From Pseudoflavonifractor phocaeensis (GTDB taxonomy: Bacteria > Bacillota > Clostridia > Oscillospirales > Oscillospiraceae), in the NCBI RefSeq assembly GCF_016901735.1, contig NZ_JACLZC010000003.1, forward strand, positions 21,036-85,035: a DNA stretch of 64,000 nucleotides, given 5' to 3'. Below, one piece after another: positions 50,127-59,856 of the stretch. The translations under genes and the position numbers were made by a program. Each line of letters begins with the position of its first letter. The first letter of the stretch is position 1. Below the pieces are notes generated by a model, which saw only the letters and a list, made by a program, of their open reading frames with translations, searched no databases and had not been told where the DNA came from.

Positions 50127-51436
50127 AAACGCTGTATCTGGAATGTCATATGGGCGCGGCGGGCGATATGCTCATGTCGGCGCTGTTTGAACTTTTGTCC
50201 CCTGCCCAGCAGAGGGAATTTTTGGAGACCATGAACCATCTGCTGACCGGCGTTACGGTCACGCCCCAAAGGGTGCAGACCTGCGGCATCACCGGCACCC
50301 ATATGGAGGTGCTGGTCCACGGGGAGGAGGAACAGTCCCACGACGTCCACGACCATCACCATCCCCACGACCACGTGCATCCCCATGCGCATGACCACGA
50401 CCACGCGCATCCCCACGACCATGACCACGACCACATACATCCCCATGCGCACGACCACGATCATGTACATCCTCATGACCATCCCCACCATCATCATGCC
50501 AGTCTCCCCCATATCCGCGGCATTCTGGACGGCCTTTCGGTGCCGGAGACGGTAAAGGAGCAGGCCGGCGCTGTTTATGCTGCCATTGCCCGGGCGGAGA
50601 GCGCCGCCCACGGCTGCCCGGTGGAGGAGGTCCACTTCCATGAGGTGGGCGCACTGGACGCGGTGGCCGACGTGACGGGGGTCTGTCTGGCCCTGTCCAT
50701 GCTCCGGCCGGACCATATTGCCGCCTCTCCCATCCATGTGGGGAGCGGCATGGTGCGCTGCGCCCACGGCGTCATGCCGGTGCCCGCCCCGGCCACGGCG
50801 TTTTTGCTCAAGGGTATCCCCACCTACGGCGGAGAGGTGCAGGGCGAGCTGTGCACTCCCACCGGCGCGGCCCTCATCGCTCACTTTGCCCAGTCCTACG
50901 GCCCCATGCCCGCCATGGCGGCGGAGGCGGTGGGCTACGGCGTCGGGAAAAAGCAGTTCGAGCGGGCCAACTGCGTCCGGGCCTTTTGGGGGGAAAGCGC
51001 GGAAGAGCACGCCCCCAACGGAGAGATCACCGAGCTGGTGTGCAATCTGGACGACATGACCCCGGAAGCCCTGTCCTTTGCCTGCAAAAAATTGCTGGAG
51101 CTGGGGGCGCTGGACGTGTACACCCTGCCCGGCCAGATGAAAAAGGGTCGTCCCGGCTGGGTGCTGACAGTGCTCTGTGAGCCGGACCGGGAGGAGGCGC
51201 TGGCGGTCCACATCCTGCGGGAGACCACCACCAACGGGCTCCGCGCCCGGCGGTGCGCCAAATATTTTCTCCGTCCCACCGTGGAGGAGCAGGAGACGGC
51301 ATACGGTCCCATCCGGGTCAAAAAGGCGGATGGTTACGGCCTTGCCCATCAAAAACCGGAGTTTGAAGACGTGGCCGCCGCCGCCCGAAAGAGCGAAACG
51401 CCGTTTTATCAGGTGTACCGGGAGGTCGACAGATGA
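50123..51436 (+). CDS. larC: Nickel insertion protein LarC (full-length, His-rich)
   Basis: 437 residues: MKTLYLECHMGAAGDMLMSAL and VEEVHFHEVGALDAVADVTG of the N-terminal part, and CNLDDMTPEALSFACKKLLE plus RPGWVLTVLCEPD of the C-terminal part. LarC is a CTP-dependent nickel insertase (cyclometallase). Residues 73-130 contain 30 histidines, including two copies of a 20-residue unit (84-103 and 104-123), a likely nickel store. In Lactiplantibacillus the protein is split as larC1/larC2 and joined by frameshifting; here it is one continuous frame. Confidence 0.93.
   Translation: MKTLYLECHMGAAGDMLMSALFELLSPAQQREFLETMNHLLTGVTVTPQRVQTCGITGTHMEVLVHGEEEQSHDVHDHHHPHDHVHPHAHDHDHAHPHDHDHDHIHPHAHDHDHVHPHDHPHHHHASLPHIRGILDGLSVPETVKEQAGAVYAAIARAESAAHGCPVEEVHFHEVGALDAVADVTGVCLALSMLRPDHIAASPIHVGSGMVRCAHGVMPVPAPATAFLLKGIPTYGGEVQGELCTPTGAALIAHFAQSYGPMPAMAAEAVGYGVGKKQFERANCVRAFWGESAEEHAPNGEITELVCNLDDMTPEALSFACKKLLELGALDVYTLPGQMKKGRPGWVLTVLCEPDREEALAVHILRETTTNGLRARRCAKYFLRPTVEEQETAYGPIRVKKADGYGLAHQKPEFEDVAAAARKSETPFYQVYREVDR
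50372..50491 (+). repeat. Two 60-base tandem units coding the LarC His-rich region
   Basis: 50372-50431 and 50432-50491 encode HxHPHAHDHDHxHPHDHxHx twice with only a few codon differences (third-base changes, Val/Ile, Ala/Val, Asp/Pro). The units are copies at both DNA and protein level, a sign of recent duplication by slippage. Confidence 0.8.
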
Positions 51437-52989
51437 AGAGAATCCTTTGCGCCCTTTTGTGTTGTACTTTGCTGACCGGCTGTGCCCGGAGCGGCCCCAC
51501 CGCCACCCAAACGGCATCTGAGGAAGAGAAAAACAGCGTGGTGATCGCCCTGGACGTCAACTCCGAGCCTGCCGCCGGCTTTGATCCGGTCTACGGCTGG
51601 GGGGCGGGCGAGCATATGCACGAACCCCTCATTCAGAGCACCCTTACCGTCACCAATACGGATCTGACCATCGGCTATGACCTGGCCACCGGCTATACCG
51701 TCAGCGACGACGGCCTCACCTGGACGGTCACCCTCCGGGACGACGTGTCCTTTACCGACGGTGAGCCTTTGACGGCGGAAGATGTGGCCTTTACCTATAA
51801 CACCGTCAAGGAGAGCAGCTCGGTCACCGACCTCACCATGCTGGACCGGGCGGAAGCCCTTGACGATACCACCGTGGTGTTCTATATGAACACGCCCTTT
51901 TCGGTGTGGCCCTATACCATGGCCTATGTGGGCATCGTGCCGGAACACGCCTATGACGAGACTTATGGCGAGCACCCCATCGGCTCGGGCCGGTACATCC
52001 TCAAGCAGTGGGACAAGGGCCAGCAGATCATTCTGGAGGCCAACCCGGATTATTATGGGGAACAGCCGGAGATGGAGCGGGTGACCATCCTCTTTTTGGA
52101 GGAGGACGCGGCGTTTCTGGCGGTGCAGGCCGGACAGGTGGATCTGGCCTACACCTCCGCCACCTACGCCGACCAGCAGCCGGACGGATATACCCTCTTC
52201 CGGTGCGAGACGGTGGACAACCGGGGGATCAATCTGCCGGTGACGGGCAACCCGGTGACATCTGACCTATCGGTACGCCGGGCCATCAACATGGGCATCG
52301 ACCGGCAGGAGATGATCGACAACGTGCTCAACGGCTACGGCACCCCGGCGTACAGCGTGTGCGACAAAATGCCGTGGTACAGTCCGGACGCTCAGGTGGC
52401 GTACGACCCGGAAGGCGCGGCGGCGCTGCTGGAGGACGCCGGCTGGACGCTGGGCGCGGACGGCGTGCGGGAAAAGGATGGGGTGAAGGCCCAGTTGAAC
52501 ATCCTCTATTCCAGCGGCGATTCGGTGCGCCAGGCGCTGGCGGCAGACCTTTCCAACCAGCTGGGGGAGCTGGGCTTTGCCGTCACCATCGAAGGGGTGG
52601 GCTGGGATACGGCCTACGACCGGGCCCTGACCGAGCCGCTGGTGTGGGGCTGGGGGGCCCATACCCCCATGGAGCTTTACAACATCTACCATACCGATAG
52701 TACCGCCGGCACAGCCCGCTACTCGCCCTACGCAAACGAAACGGTGGACGGTTATATGGACCAGGCCCTCCGGTGTACCGATCTGGAGGAGTCCTATGCC
52801 CTGTGGAAGAAGGCCCAGTGGGACGGGACCGCCGGCGTCACCCAGGAAGGGGATGTCCCCTGGGTGTGGCTGGTGAATGTGGACCATCTCTACTGGGTAA
52901 GAGAGGGGCTGCAAGTGGCCCAACAGAAGATTCACCCCCACGGACACGGCTGGTCCATTGTAAACAATGTGGATCAGTGGAGCTGGTAG
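51433..52989 (+). CDS. NikA/OppA-like ABC transporter substrate-binding lipoprotein
   Basis: 518 residues. Signal peptide with lipobox CTLLTGC (Cys ~17). The family 5 solute-binding fold is clear: WTVTLRDDVSFTDGEPLTAEDVAFTY, PIGSGRYILKQWDKGQQIILEANPDYYG and VRRAINMGIDRQEMI. It begins overlapping larC by 4 bases, so it belongs to the nickel-cofactor operon and probably brings in nickel or a nickel chelate, rather than peptides. His-rich end (HPHGHGW) may help. Confidence 0.82.
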   Translation: MKRILCALLCCTLLTGCARSGPTATQTASEEEKNSVVIALDVNSEPAAGFDPVYGWGAGEHMHEPLIQSTLTVTNTDLTIGYDLATGYTVSDDGLTWTVTLRDDVSFTDGEPLTAEDVAFTYNTVKESSSVTDLTMLDRAEALDDTTVVFYMNTPFSVWPYTMAYVGIVPEHAYDETYGEHPIGSGRYILKQWDKGQQIILEANPDYYGEQPEMERVTILFLEEDAAFLAVQAGQVDLAYTSATYADQQPDGYTLFRCETVDNRGINLPVTGNPVTSDLSVRRAINMGIDRQEMIDNVLNGYGTPAYSVCDKMPWYSPDAQVAYDPEGAAALLEDAGWTLGADGVREKDGVKAQLNILYSSGDSVRQALAADLSNQLGELGFAVTIEGVGWDTAYDRALTEPLVWGWGAHTPMELYNIYHTDSTAGTARYSPYANETVDGYMDQALRCTDLEESYALWKKAQWDGTAGVTQEGDVPWVWLVNVDHLYWVREGLQVAQQKIHPHGHGWSIVNNVDQWSW

Positions 52990-53009
52990 GAAAGAAAGAG
53001 GGATGAAGT

Positions 53010-54002
53010 GTGAAACACCGCCTGGGCTTTGCCCTGCGCAAGCTGCTGCGCATGGCCGTTTTGCTGCTGGGCGTCAGTCTGGCGGCCTTCCTGCTGATGA
53101 CCGCCTCGCCGCTGGACCCGCTCCAAACCAGTGTGGGGCAGGTGGCCATGGGCAGCATGAGCGCCGAGCAGATTGCCCGTCTGGAGGCCTATTGGGGGGC
53201 GGGAACGCCCCCGCTGGAGCGCTATCTGGGCTGGTTGGGAGATGTTCTGCACGGCGATCTGGGGACCTCCCTCTATTTCCGTCAGCCGGTGGCCCAGGTC
53301 ATCGGCCAGCGGCTGGCCAGTTCTCTCTGGCTGATGCTGGCGGCGTGGGTGCTCTCCGGCGTGCTGGGCCTGACTCTGGGCATCCTTGCGGGGGCCAACC
53401 GGGGCAGGTGGCCGGACAAGCTGGTAAAGGGCTATTGCTTCGTCATCTCCAGCACCCCGGCCTTCTGGCTGGCCCTTCTTCTGATGATGATTTTTTCGGT
53501 GTGGCTGGGGCTTTTGCCCACCGGACTTGCGGTGCCCATCGGGGTGACCGCCGATGAGGTGAGCCTTCTGGACCGGGTGCGCCACGCCATTCTCCCGGCG
53601 CTGACCCTCAGCCTCACCGGGGTAGCCAACATCGCCCTTCACACCCGGGAGAAAATGGCCGACATCATGGAGAGCGACTATGTGCTGTTCGCCCGGGCCA
53701 GGGGGGAGTCCAAGGGCGCGATTCTGCTCCGCCACGGACTGCGCAATGTGGCCCTGCCCGCCATCACCCTGCAATTCGGGTCCATCAGCGAAATTTTCGG
53801 CGGATCTGTCCTGGTGGAGCAGGTCTTTTCCTACCCGGGCCTGGGACAGGCGGCGGTGACGGCGGGCCTGGGCGGGGATCTGCCCTTATTGCTGGGGATC
53901 ACCGTGATTTCGGCGGCGCTGGTTTACGGCGGCAATGTGGCGGCGGACCTTCTGTACGGCGCGGTGGACCCCCGCATCCGAAGGGGGGCGGCGAAGCGAT
54001 GA
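53010..54002 (+). CDS. NikB/OppB-like ABC transporter permease
   Basis: 330 residues, six membrane segments. LTLGILAGANRGRWPDKLVKG, ISSTPAFWLALLLMM and the EAA-type loop ARARGESKGAILLRHGLRNVALP are typical of the dipeptide/nickel group. GTG 53010 is preceded by AAAGAGGG. Located between the binding protein and the second permease. Confidence 0.85.
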   Translation: MKHRLGFALRKLLRMAVLLLGVSLAAFLLMTASPLDPLQTSVGQVAMGSMSAEQIARLEAYWGAGTPPLERYLGWLGDVLHGDLGTSLYFRQPVAQVIGQRLASSLWLMLAAWVLSGVLGLTLGILAGANRGRWPDKLVKGYCFVISSTPAFWLALLLMMIFSVWLGLLPTGLAVPIGVTADEVSLLDRVRHAILPALTLSLTGVANIALHTREKMADIMESDYVLFARARGESKGAILLRHGLRNVALPAITLQFGSISEIFGGSVLVEQVFSYPGLGQAAVTAGLGGDLPLLLGITVISAALVYGGNVAADLLYGAVDPRIRRGAAKR

Positions 54003-54823
54003 ACCGCAAAATCAACCGGCGGAAGGTAACGATGGCCTTGCTGCTGATTTGCGTCGGTTTGCTGGCGGCGGTGGCGGTGAGCGGCGTTTTGCTGGCCGGA
54101 CAGGCGGCTCAGACCGACTTTTCCCTCAAAAACCAGACCCCGTCTCTCACCCACCTTTTCGGTACCGACTGGATGGGGCGGGATATGCTCTCCCGTACCC
54201 TGACCGGTCTTTCCATGAGCATCCGCATCGGCCTTGCCACAGCGGCGGTGAGCGCGGGGATATCCCTGCTGCTGGGGAGCGCGGCGGCGCTGAGCAGACG
54301 TGCCGACGGGGTGGTCACCTACTGCATCGACCTGGTCATGGGGGTACCCCATATTCTGCTGCTGATTTTGGTGTCCCTGGCCTGCGGCAAGGGGTTGACC
54401 GGCGTGGTGGCGGGGGTGACCCTCACCCACTGGACCAGCCTGGCCCGGGTGTTAAGAGGGGAGATTCTCCAGCTGCGGAGCGCACCCTATCTTCAGGTGG
54501 CGGTCAAGCTGGGACAGAGCAAGTGGGCCATTTTGCGCCGTCACCTGCTGCCCCATCTGCTGCCCCAGTTTCTCACCGGGCTGGTGCTCCAGTTCCCCCA
54601 CGCCATTTTGCACGAGTCCAGCCTGACCTTTCTGGGCTTCGGCCTTTCGCCGGAGCAGCCCGCCATCGGCAACATTTTGTCCGAGGGTATGAGCTACCTC
54701 ACCACCGGAAAATGGTGGCTGGCCCTCTTTCCAGGCCTGGCGCTGGTGGTGACAGTGGCCCTGTTTGCCGCGCTGGGGGAGGGGGTCCGGCGGCTTCTGG
54801 ACCCGGCCACCGCCCATGAATGA
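53999..54823 (+). CDS. NikC/OppC-like ABC transporter permease
   Basis: 274 residues, five to six membrane segments. HLFGTDWMGRDMLSRTLTGL is the hallmark N-terminal phrase of this group; the coupling loop is AVKLGQSKWAILRRHLLPHLLPQ. The start overlaps the previous gene by 4 bases. Confidence 0.87.
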   Translation: MNRKINRRKVTMALLLICVGLLAAVAVSGVLLAGQAAQTDFSLKNQTPSLTHLFGTDWMGRDMLSRTLTGLSMSIRIGLATAAVSAGISLLLGSAAALSRRADGVVTYCIDLVMGVPHILLLILVSLACGKGLTGVVAGVTLTHWTSLARVLRGEILQLRSAPYLQVAVKLGQSKWAILRRHLLPHLLPQFLTGLVLQFPHAILHESSLTFLGFGLSPEQPAIGNILSEGMSYLTTGKWWLALFPGLALVVTVALFAALGEGVRRLLDPATAHE

Positions 54824-54836
54824 AGGAGGAATGAGG

Positions 54837-55763
54837 ATGGAAAACCCGGTTTTGGAGGTGGAGGACCTGTCCATCTCCTTTACCCAGTATGCCCATGGCG
54901 CCGGGCGGCGGGAGCTGCCCGTCATCAGGGGGCTGGATCTGACGGTCCGCGCCGGCGAGATCAGTGCGGTGGTGGGGTCCAGCGGCTCGGGAAAGAGTTT
55001 GCTGGCCCATGCGCTTCTGGGGCTGCTGCCCTATAACGCCGCCTGTACCGGCGTCATGCGCTACAAGGGCCAGCGCCTCACCCGGGAGAAGATGGAGGCG
55101 CTGCGTGGCAAAGAGATGGTACTGGTACCCCAAAGCGTCAATTTTCTCGACCCGCTGATGCGGGTGGGGCCTCAACTGGCCCGGGGCAAGCGGGAGAAGG
55201 GTGTAAAAGAGAAGATTCGGGCCGTGCTGGCCCGGTACGGTCTGGGCCCCGAGACCGAGGAGATGTACCCCTTTGAGCTCTCCGGCGGCATGGCCCGGCG
55301 GGTGCTCATCTCCAGCGCGGTGGTGGAGCGGCCGGTGCTGGTCATTGCCGATGAGCCCACCCCCGGACTGGACGGGACCGCGGCCAAGCGGATTTTGGGC
55401 CATTTCCGGGAGCTGGCCGACCAGGGCACGGCGGTGCTCTTCATCACCCACGATCTGGAACTGGCCCTGACGGCGGCCGACCGGGTGGCGGTATTTTACG
55501 CGGGGGTGACGGTGGAGGAGTGCCCGGCGGCGGATTTTGGCCGTCAAGCACACCACCCTTATACCGCCGCCCTGTGGCGGGCCATGCCGGGCAACGGCTT
55601 TGTGCCCATTCCGGGCAGCCAGCCCTATCCGGGCCGGGAGGAGGCGGGCTGTCCTTTCGCGCCCCGGTGCGATCGACGCCGGGAGGAATGCGCCGGAACC
55701 ATTCCCGTCCGAAGGGAAGGCAGAGATTACATCCGCTGTGTGCGGGAGGGGGTGGTCCCGTGA
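54837..55763 (+). CDS. NikD/OppD-like ABC transporter ATP-binding protein
   Basis: 308 residues. Walker A VVGSSGSGKSLLAHAL, signature LSGGMARRVLIS, Walker B LVIADEPTPGLDG and THDLELAL. The C-terminal oligopeptide/nickel extension carries the cysteine motif CPFAPRCDRRREEC...RC, which in relatives may bind an Fe-S cluster. ATG 54837 follows AAGGAGGA; other in-frame ATGs lie just upstream. Overlaps the next gene by 4 bases. Confidence 0.88.
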   Translation: MENPVLEVEDLSISFTQYAHGAGRRELPVIRGLDLTVRAGEISAVVGSSGSGKSLLAHALLGLLPYNAACTGVMRYKGQRLTREKMEALRGKEMVLVPQSVNFLDPLMRVGPQLARGKREKGVKEKIRAVLARYGLGPETEEMYPFELSGGMARRVLISSAVVERPVLVIADEPTPGLDGTAAKRILGHFRELADQGTAVLFITHDLELALTAADRVAVFYAGVTVEECPAADFGRQAHHPYTAALWRAMPGNGFVPIPGSQPYPGREEAGCPFAPRCDRRREECAGTIPVRREGRDYIRCVREGVVP

Positions 55764-56359
55764 GACTGGAGGGAAAAAGTCTGACCTTCCGCTACCGGAA
55801 GGACCGGAAGCCGGTGCTGGAAGGAATTACGATTTCCATAGAGAGCGGGGAGCGGCTGGGCCTTGCTGGACCCAGCGGCCGGGGGAAAACCACCCTCTGC
55901 CGCCTGCTGGCGGGGTATGAAACGCCAACGTCTGGGGAAGTCCTGCTGGACGGAACGCCGCTGTCGGCCCGGAAAGGTCCCTGCCCAGTGCAGCTTTTGT
56001 GGCAGAACCCGGAGACGGCGGTGGACCCCCGGATGCGGATGGACCGGGTGCTGGCCGAGGGCGGACCGGTAGCGCCGGAGCTGCTGGAGGCGCTGGGCAT
56101 CGAGCCGGATTGGCTGAAGCGCTGGCCAGGGGAGCTGTCCGGCGGCGAATTGCAGCGGTTTTGCCTGGCCCGGGCTCTGGGGCCGGCCACAAAAATTCTG
56201 CTGTGCGACGAGATGAGCGCTATGCTGGATTACATCACCCAGGCCCAGCTCTGGGAGGTGTTGCTGGCCGAGGCGGAGCGGCGGGACCTGGGGCTGCTGG
56301 TGGTGAGCCATTCCGGCAAGCTGCTGGAGCGGGTCTGCACCCGGGTTATCACCCTTTGA
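55760..56359 (+). CDS. NikE/OppF-like ABC transporter ATP-binding protein (short)
   Basis: 199 residues from GTG 55760. Walker A GPSGRGKTTLCRLL, Q-loop LLWQNPETAVDP, signature LSGGELQRFCLARA, Walker B ILLCDEMSAMLD and switch VVSHSGKLLERV, where the usual His-Asp is His-Ser. It lacks the C-terminal extension, so it is shorter than NikE (~265). Last gene of the lar-nik operon; no clear terminator separates it from the leuA promoter 17 bases on. Confidence 0.85.
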   Translation: MRLEGKSLTFRYRKDRKPVLEGITISIESGERLGLAGPSGRGKTTLCRLLAGYETPTSGEVLLDGTPLSARKGPCPVQLLWQNPETAVDPRMRMDRVLAEGGPVAPELLEALGIEPDWLKRWPGELSGGELQRFCLARALGPATKILLCDEMSAMLDYITQAQLWEVLLAEAERRDLGLLVVSHSGKLLERVCTRVITL

Positions 56360-56375
56360 ACCGACAGGTTTGTCC

Positions 56376-56404
56376 TTGACAAGGGAGGAAAAATGCGGTA
56401 TTAT
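56376..56404 (+). promoter_or_regulatory. Promoter of the leuA T-box leader
   Basis: TTGACA (56376-56381), 17 bases, TATTAT (56399-56404). Confidence 0.8.
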
Positions 56405-56410
56405 GTTCAC

Positions 56411-56685
56411 AATTCACAAAGGTGATGAAGGGAAGAAGACACGGTCCGTCCCGCTCAGAGAACCGGTGGTTGGTGTGAACCGGCGCGAGGGCCCCGTGTG
56501 GATACTGGTCCCGGAGCAGTCCGCCTGAAAGAAAACGGTAGGGTGGAACGGCTGGCCCCGTTACCGGCCATGGCCTTGTTGGAGGCCGTGAGCGTCCTGC
56601 CGGCGACGGCGGACGGAACCAGGGTGGTACCGCGTAGTATTGTTACGCCCCTGACCTTTTTGTAAAGGTCGGGGGCTTTTTCATA
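56411..56685 (+). promoter_or_regulatory. Leucine T-box riboswitch
   Basis: Leader of leuA. The specifier CTG (Leu) is at 56505-56507 in GGATACTGGTCC, the same place as the Cys codon of the other T-box. The T-box motif is AACCAGGGTGGTACCGCG (56619-56636), close to the textbook form. The terminator is CCCCTGACCTTT (56648-56659) with AAAGGTCGGGGG (56664-56675) then CTTTTTC. Uncharged tRNALeu would allow read-through into leuA. Confidence 0.92.
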
Positions 56686-56717
56686 CCCCTGACCGCCTGA
56701 ATTAAGGAGGAATCATT

Positions 56718-58406
56718 ATGAAAAAGGCGTTTGAAAAGTACATTCCGTTCCAGCCCATCCCCATGGCCGGCCGCAAATGGCCCGACCGCCAGATCACCAA
56801 GGCGCCGGTGTGGTGCTCGGTGGACCTGCGGGACGGCAACCAGGCCCTGGTGGACCCCATGAACCTCCAGGAAAAGCTGGAATACTTTCACACCCTGATG
56901 GATATTGGTGTCAAGGAGATCGAGATCGGCTTCCCCTCCGCCTCCGAGACCGAGTATGAGATCTGCCGGGAGCTCATCGACGGGGGTCACATTCCCGACG
57001 ACGTGACCATCCAGGTGCTGGTCCAGGCCAGAGAGCACCTCATCAAAAAGACCTTTGAGGCCATCAAGGGCGCCAAAAACGTGATCCTGCATTTCTACAA
57101 CTCCACCTCCACCCTCCAGCGCAAGGTGGTGTTCCACTCCGACATGGCGGGCATTACCAAGATCGCCACCGACGCCGCCGACCTCATTTATGAGATGTCC
57201 CAGCCGATGATTGAAGCGGGTATGAACCTGCGGTTTGAATACTCGCCGGAATCTTTTATGGGGACCGAGATGGACTACGCCGTGGAGATCTGCCAGGCGG
57301 TGCTGGAGCACCTCCACGCCACCCCGGAGCGCAGGGTGATTTTGAACCTGCCCTCCACGGTGGAAAACTGTATGCCCAACTACTTTGCCGATGAGATCGA
57401 GTATTTTATTGAAAAGCTGCCCAGCCGTGATTGCGCCATCATCTCCCTCCATCCCCACAACGACCGGGGCTGCGGCGTGGCCACCGCCGAGATGGGCCTG
57501 CTGGCCGGCGCCGAGCGCATCGAGGCCACCCTCTTCGGCAACGGCGAACGGACGGGCAACGTGGATCTCGTCACCCTGGCCATGAATATGTGGACCCAGG
57601 GGGTGGACCCGGAGCTGGACTTCTCTGACATCAACAAGATCCGGGACATGTACGAGCGCACCACCAAGATGAAGGTGGGCGAGCGGCAGCCCTACGCCGG
57701 CGAGCTGGTCTTTACCGCCTTCTCCGGCTCCCATCAGGACGCCATCAACAAGGGCACCCAGTGGATGGCCCAGCACGACAGCGGCTATTGGGAGGTGCCC
57801 TACCTGCCCATCGACCCGGCGGATGTGGGGCGGCAGTATGAGCCCATCATCCGCATCAACAGCCAGAGCGGCAAGGGCGGCGCGGCCTTCGTGATGCAGC
57901 ACTCCTTCGGCTTCGACCTGCCCAAGGCCATGCACCCCGAGTTCGGCCACATCGTCCAGGTGGAGACCGACCGGGTGGGCACCGAGCTCAAGGCCGAGCG
58001 CATTTATGGGCTTTTCAAGGAGAATTATATCGACGCCGACAAGCCCTATGAGATGATGCGCCACTCCTTCGCCGAGTTCACCGACGAGGAGGGCCACTCC
58101 CACGTCACCTTTGCCGGCACCCTTCGCCATACCGACACGGTTTTCCAGGTCCAGGGCTCGGGCAACGGCCCCATCGACGCCTTCTTCAACGCCATCCACG
58201 GCCAGAAGATGGACCATTTCACCTTTGTGGACTACAAGGAGCACGCCATCAAGAGCGGTTCCGACTCCCAGGCCGTGGCTTACATCCATCTTCAGGATGA
58301 AACCGGCAAGGACTGGTTTGGCGTGGGCATGAGCCATAACATCAATCTGGCGCCCCTCAAGGGCATTTTGTCCGCCATCAACCGCTGGTATCGGGCCACC
58401 CACTGA
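56718..58406 (+). CDS. leuA: 2-isopropylmalate synthase (LeuA type 2)
   Basis: 562 residues. HMGL-like barrel with [15 protein letters not shown] (catalytic Arg-Asp), [15 protein letters not shown] metal ligands, and [17 protein letters not shown]; the C-terminal LeuA allosteric domain (~430-560: [19 protein letters not shown]) senses leucine. It condenses 2-oxoisovalerate with acetyl-CoA, first step to leucine. Placed under a Leu T-box; no leuB-D follow. AAGGAGGAA precedes the ATG. Confidence 0.96.
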   Translation: MKKAFEKYIPFQPIPMAGRKWPDRQITKAPVWCSVDLRDGNQALVDPMNLQEKLEYFHTLMDIGVKEIEIGFPSASETEYEICRELIDGGHIPDDVTIQVLVQAREHLIKKTFEAIKGAKNVILHFYNSTSTLQRKVVFHSDMAGITKIATDAADLIYEMSQPMIEAGMNLRFEYSPESFMGTEMDYAVEICQAVLEHLHATPERRVILNLPSTVENCMPNYFADEIEYFIEKLPSRDCAIISLHPHNDRGCGVATAEMGLLAGAERIEATLFGNGERTGNVDLVTLAMNMWTQGVDPELDFSDINKIRDMYERTTKMKVGERQPYAGELVFTAFSGSHQDAINKGTQWMAQHDSGYWEVPYLPIDPADVGRQYEPIIRINSQSGKGGAAFVMQHSFGFDLPKAMHPEFGHIVQVETDRVGTELKAERIYGLFKENYIDADKPYEMMRHSFAEFTDEEGHSHVTFAGTLRHTDTVFQVQGSGNGPIDAFFNAIHGQKMDHFTFVDYKEHAIKSGSDSQAVAYIHLQDETGKDWFGVGMSHNINLAPLKGILSAINRWYRATH

Positions 58407-58419
58407 GCAAAAGTTTCGG

Positions 58420-58448
58420 TTGCCAACCGGGATGCGATGTGATAGGAT
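58420..58448 (+). promoter_or_regulatory. Possible promoter of glnA
   Basis: TTGCCA (58420-58425), 17 bases, TAGGAT (58443-58448). Weak hexamers, but it lies 14 bases after leuA and 44 bases before the chosen glnA start. Confidence 0.4.
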
Positions 58449-58491
58449 GAATCATATTTCAGCCTACGCTTGCAGAAAGGGGAGGGGACCC

Positions 58492-59823
58492 GTGCCCTAT
58501 ACCAAGGAAGACATCATCCGCATCGTCCGGGAAAAAGACATCAAATTCATTCGTATGCAGTTTGCCGACATCTTCGGCCAGCTGAAAAACGTGGCGCTCA
58601 CCGCCTCGCAGGTGGAGAAGGCGGTCAACAATCAGATTATGTTCGACGGCTCCTCGGTGGAGGGCTTCGTCCGCATTGACGAGTCGGACCAGTGCCTTTA
58701 TCCGGATCTGAACAGCTTTACCGTGTTCCCCTGGCGGGCCCAGTTCGGCGAGACCGCCCGGCTCATCTGCGACGTGTACAACACCGACGGCAGCGCGTTT
58801 ATGGGCGATCCCCGCAACGTGCTCAAGCGGATGATCGGCAGGATGCACGATATGGGCTACGATACCTTTAATGTGGGACCTGAGTGTGAGTTTTTCCTCT
58901 TTAAGACGGACGAAAACGGCCGTCCCACCACCGAGACCAACGACGAGGCGGGGTATTTCGACCTGGGCCCCCTGGACCACGGCGAGAGCACCCGGCGGGA
59001 GATCTGCCTCAATCTGGAGCAGATGGGCTTTGAGATCGAGGCCAGCCACCATGAGAACGCCGCCGGCCAGCACGAGATCGACTTCAAGTATGCCGACGCC
59101 CTCACCGCCGCCGACAACATCATGACCTTCAAGCTGGCGGTCAAGACGCTGGCCCAGAAGAACGGCCTCCACGCCACCTTCATGCCCAAGCCCATCTTCG
59201 GCGTGGCGGGATCGGGGATGCACACCAACATGTCCCTGTTCAAAGACGGCAAGAACGTATTCTATGACCCTGACGATCCCAGGGGCCTTTCCAAGGAGGC
59301 GTACAGCTTCATTGCCGGCATCCTGGCCCACGTCCGGGGCTTTACCGCCATCACCAACCCCCTGGTCAACTCCTATAAACGCCTGGTGCCCGGCTACGAG
59401 GCCCCCTGCTACCTGGCCTGGTCGGCCAGCAACCGCTCGGCCCTCATCCGCATCCCCGCCGCCCGGGGCCAGTCCACCCGTGTGGAGCTTCGCTCTCCCG
59501 ACCCCTCCTGCAATCCGTACCTTGCCTTTGCGGTGTGTCTGGCCGCCGGTCTGGATGGCATCGAGAAGGGCCTCACCCCGCCGGCGGAGATCACAGAGAA
59601 CATCTACGCCATGGACGCCGCCGCCCTGGAGGCCCACGGCATCGCGGCCCTGCCCGACTCCCTGTCCAGCGCCATCAAGGCCCTGGAGGCCGACCCCCTC
59701 ATCATGGACGCCCTGGGCGACCATGTGTCCTCCTACTACATCGCCGGTAAGCGCCGGGAGTGGCGGGAGTACAAGACCCGGGTCAGCTCCTGGGAAGTGG
59801 AAAAGTATATGACCAATTACTAA
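58492..59823 (+). CDS. glnA: Glutamine synthetase, type I
   Basis: 443 residues from GTG 58492 (GGGAGGGG upstream), giving [20 protein letters not shown], the normal start of Clostridia GlnA; an ATG 15 codons upstream has no family support. [34 protein letters not shown] ([13 protein letters not shown]) and [14 protein letters not shown] are the ATP, metal and ammonium sites, and [19 protein letters not shown] is the glutamate-binding part. No adenylylation-type Tyr loop is seen, as expected for the GSI-alpha form. Confidence 0.96.
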   Translation: MPYTKEDIIRIVREKDIKFIRMQFADIFGQLKNVALTASQVEKAVNNQIMFDGSSVEGFVRIDESDQCLYPDLNSFTVFPWRAQFGETARLICDVYNTDGSAFMGDPRNVLKRMIGRMHDMGYDTFNVGPECEFFLFKTDENGRPTTETNDEAGYFDLGPLDHGESTRREICLNLEQMGFEIEASHHENAAGQHEIDFKYADALTAADNIMTFKLAVKTLAQKNGLHATFMPKPIFGVAGSGMHTNMSLFKDGKNVFYDPDDPRGLSKEAYSFIAGILAHVRGFTAITNPLVNSYKRLVPGYEAPCYLAWSASNRSALIRIPAARGQSTRVELRSPDPSCNPYLAFAVCLAAGLDGIEKGLTPPAEITENIYAMDAAALEAHGIAALPDSLSSAIKALEADPLIMDALGDHVSSYYIAGKRREWREYKTRVSSWEVEKYMTNY

Positions 59824-59856
59824 GCCTCATTTGTCCTGCGGGAAAGGAGAGCTGAT

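Noticed and set aside
50339..50512. CRISPR-like regular repeats
   Set aside because: They are in-frame His codons of larC with no unique spacers.
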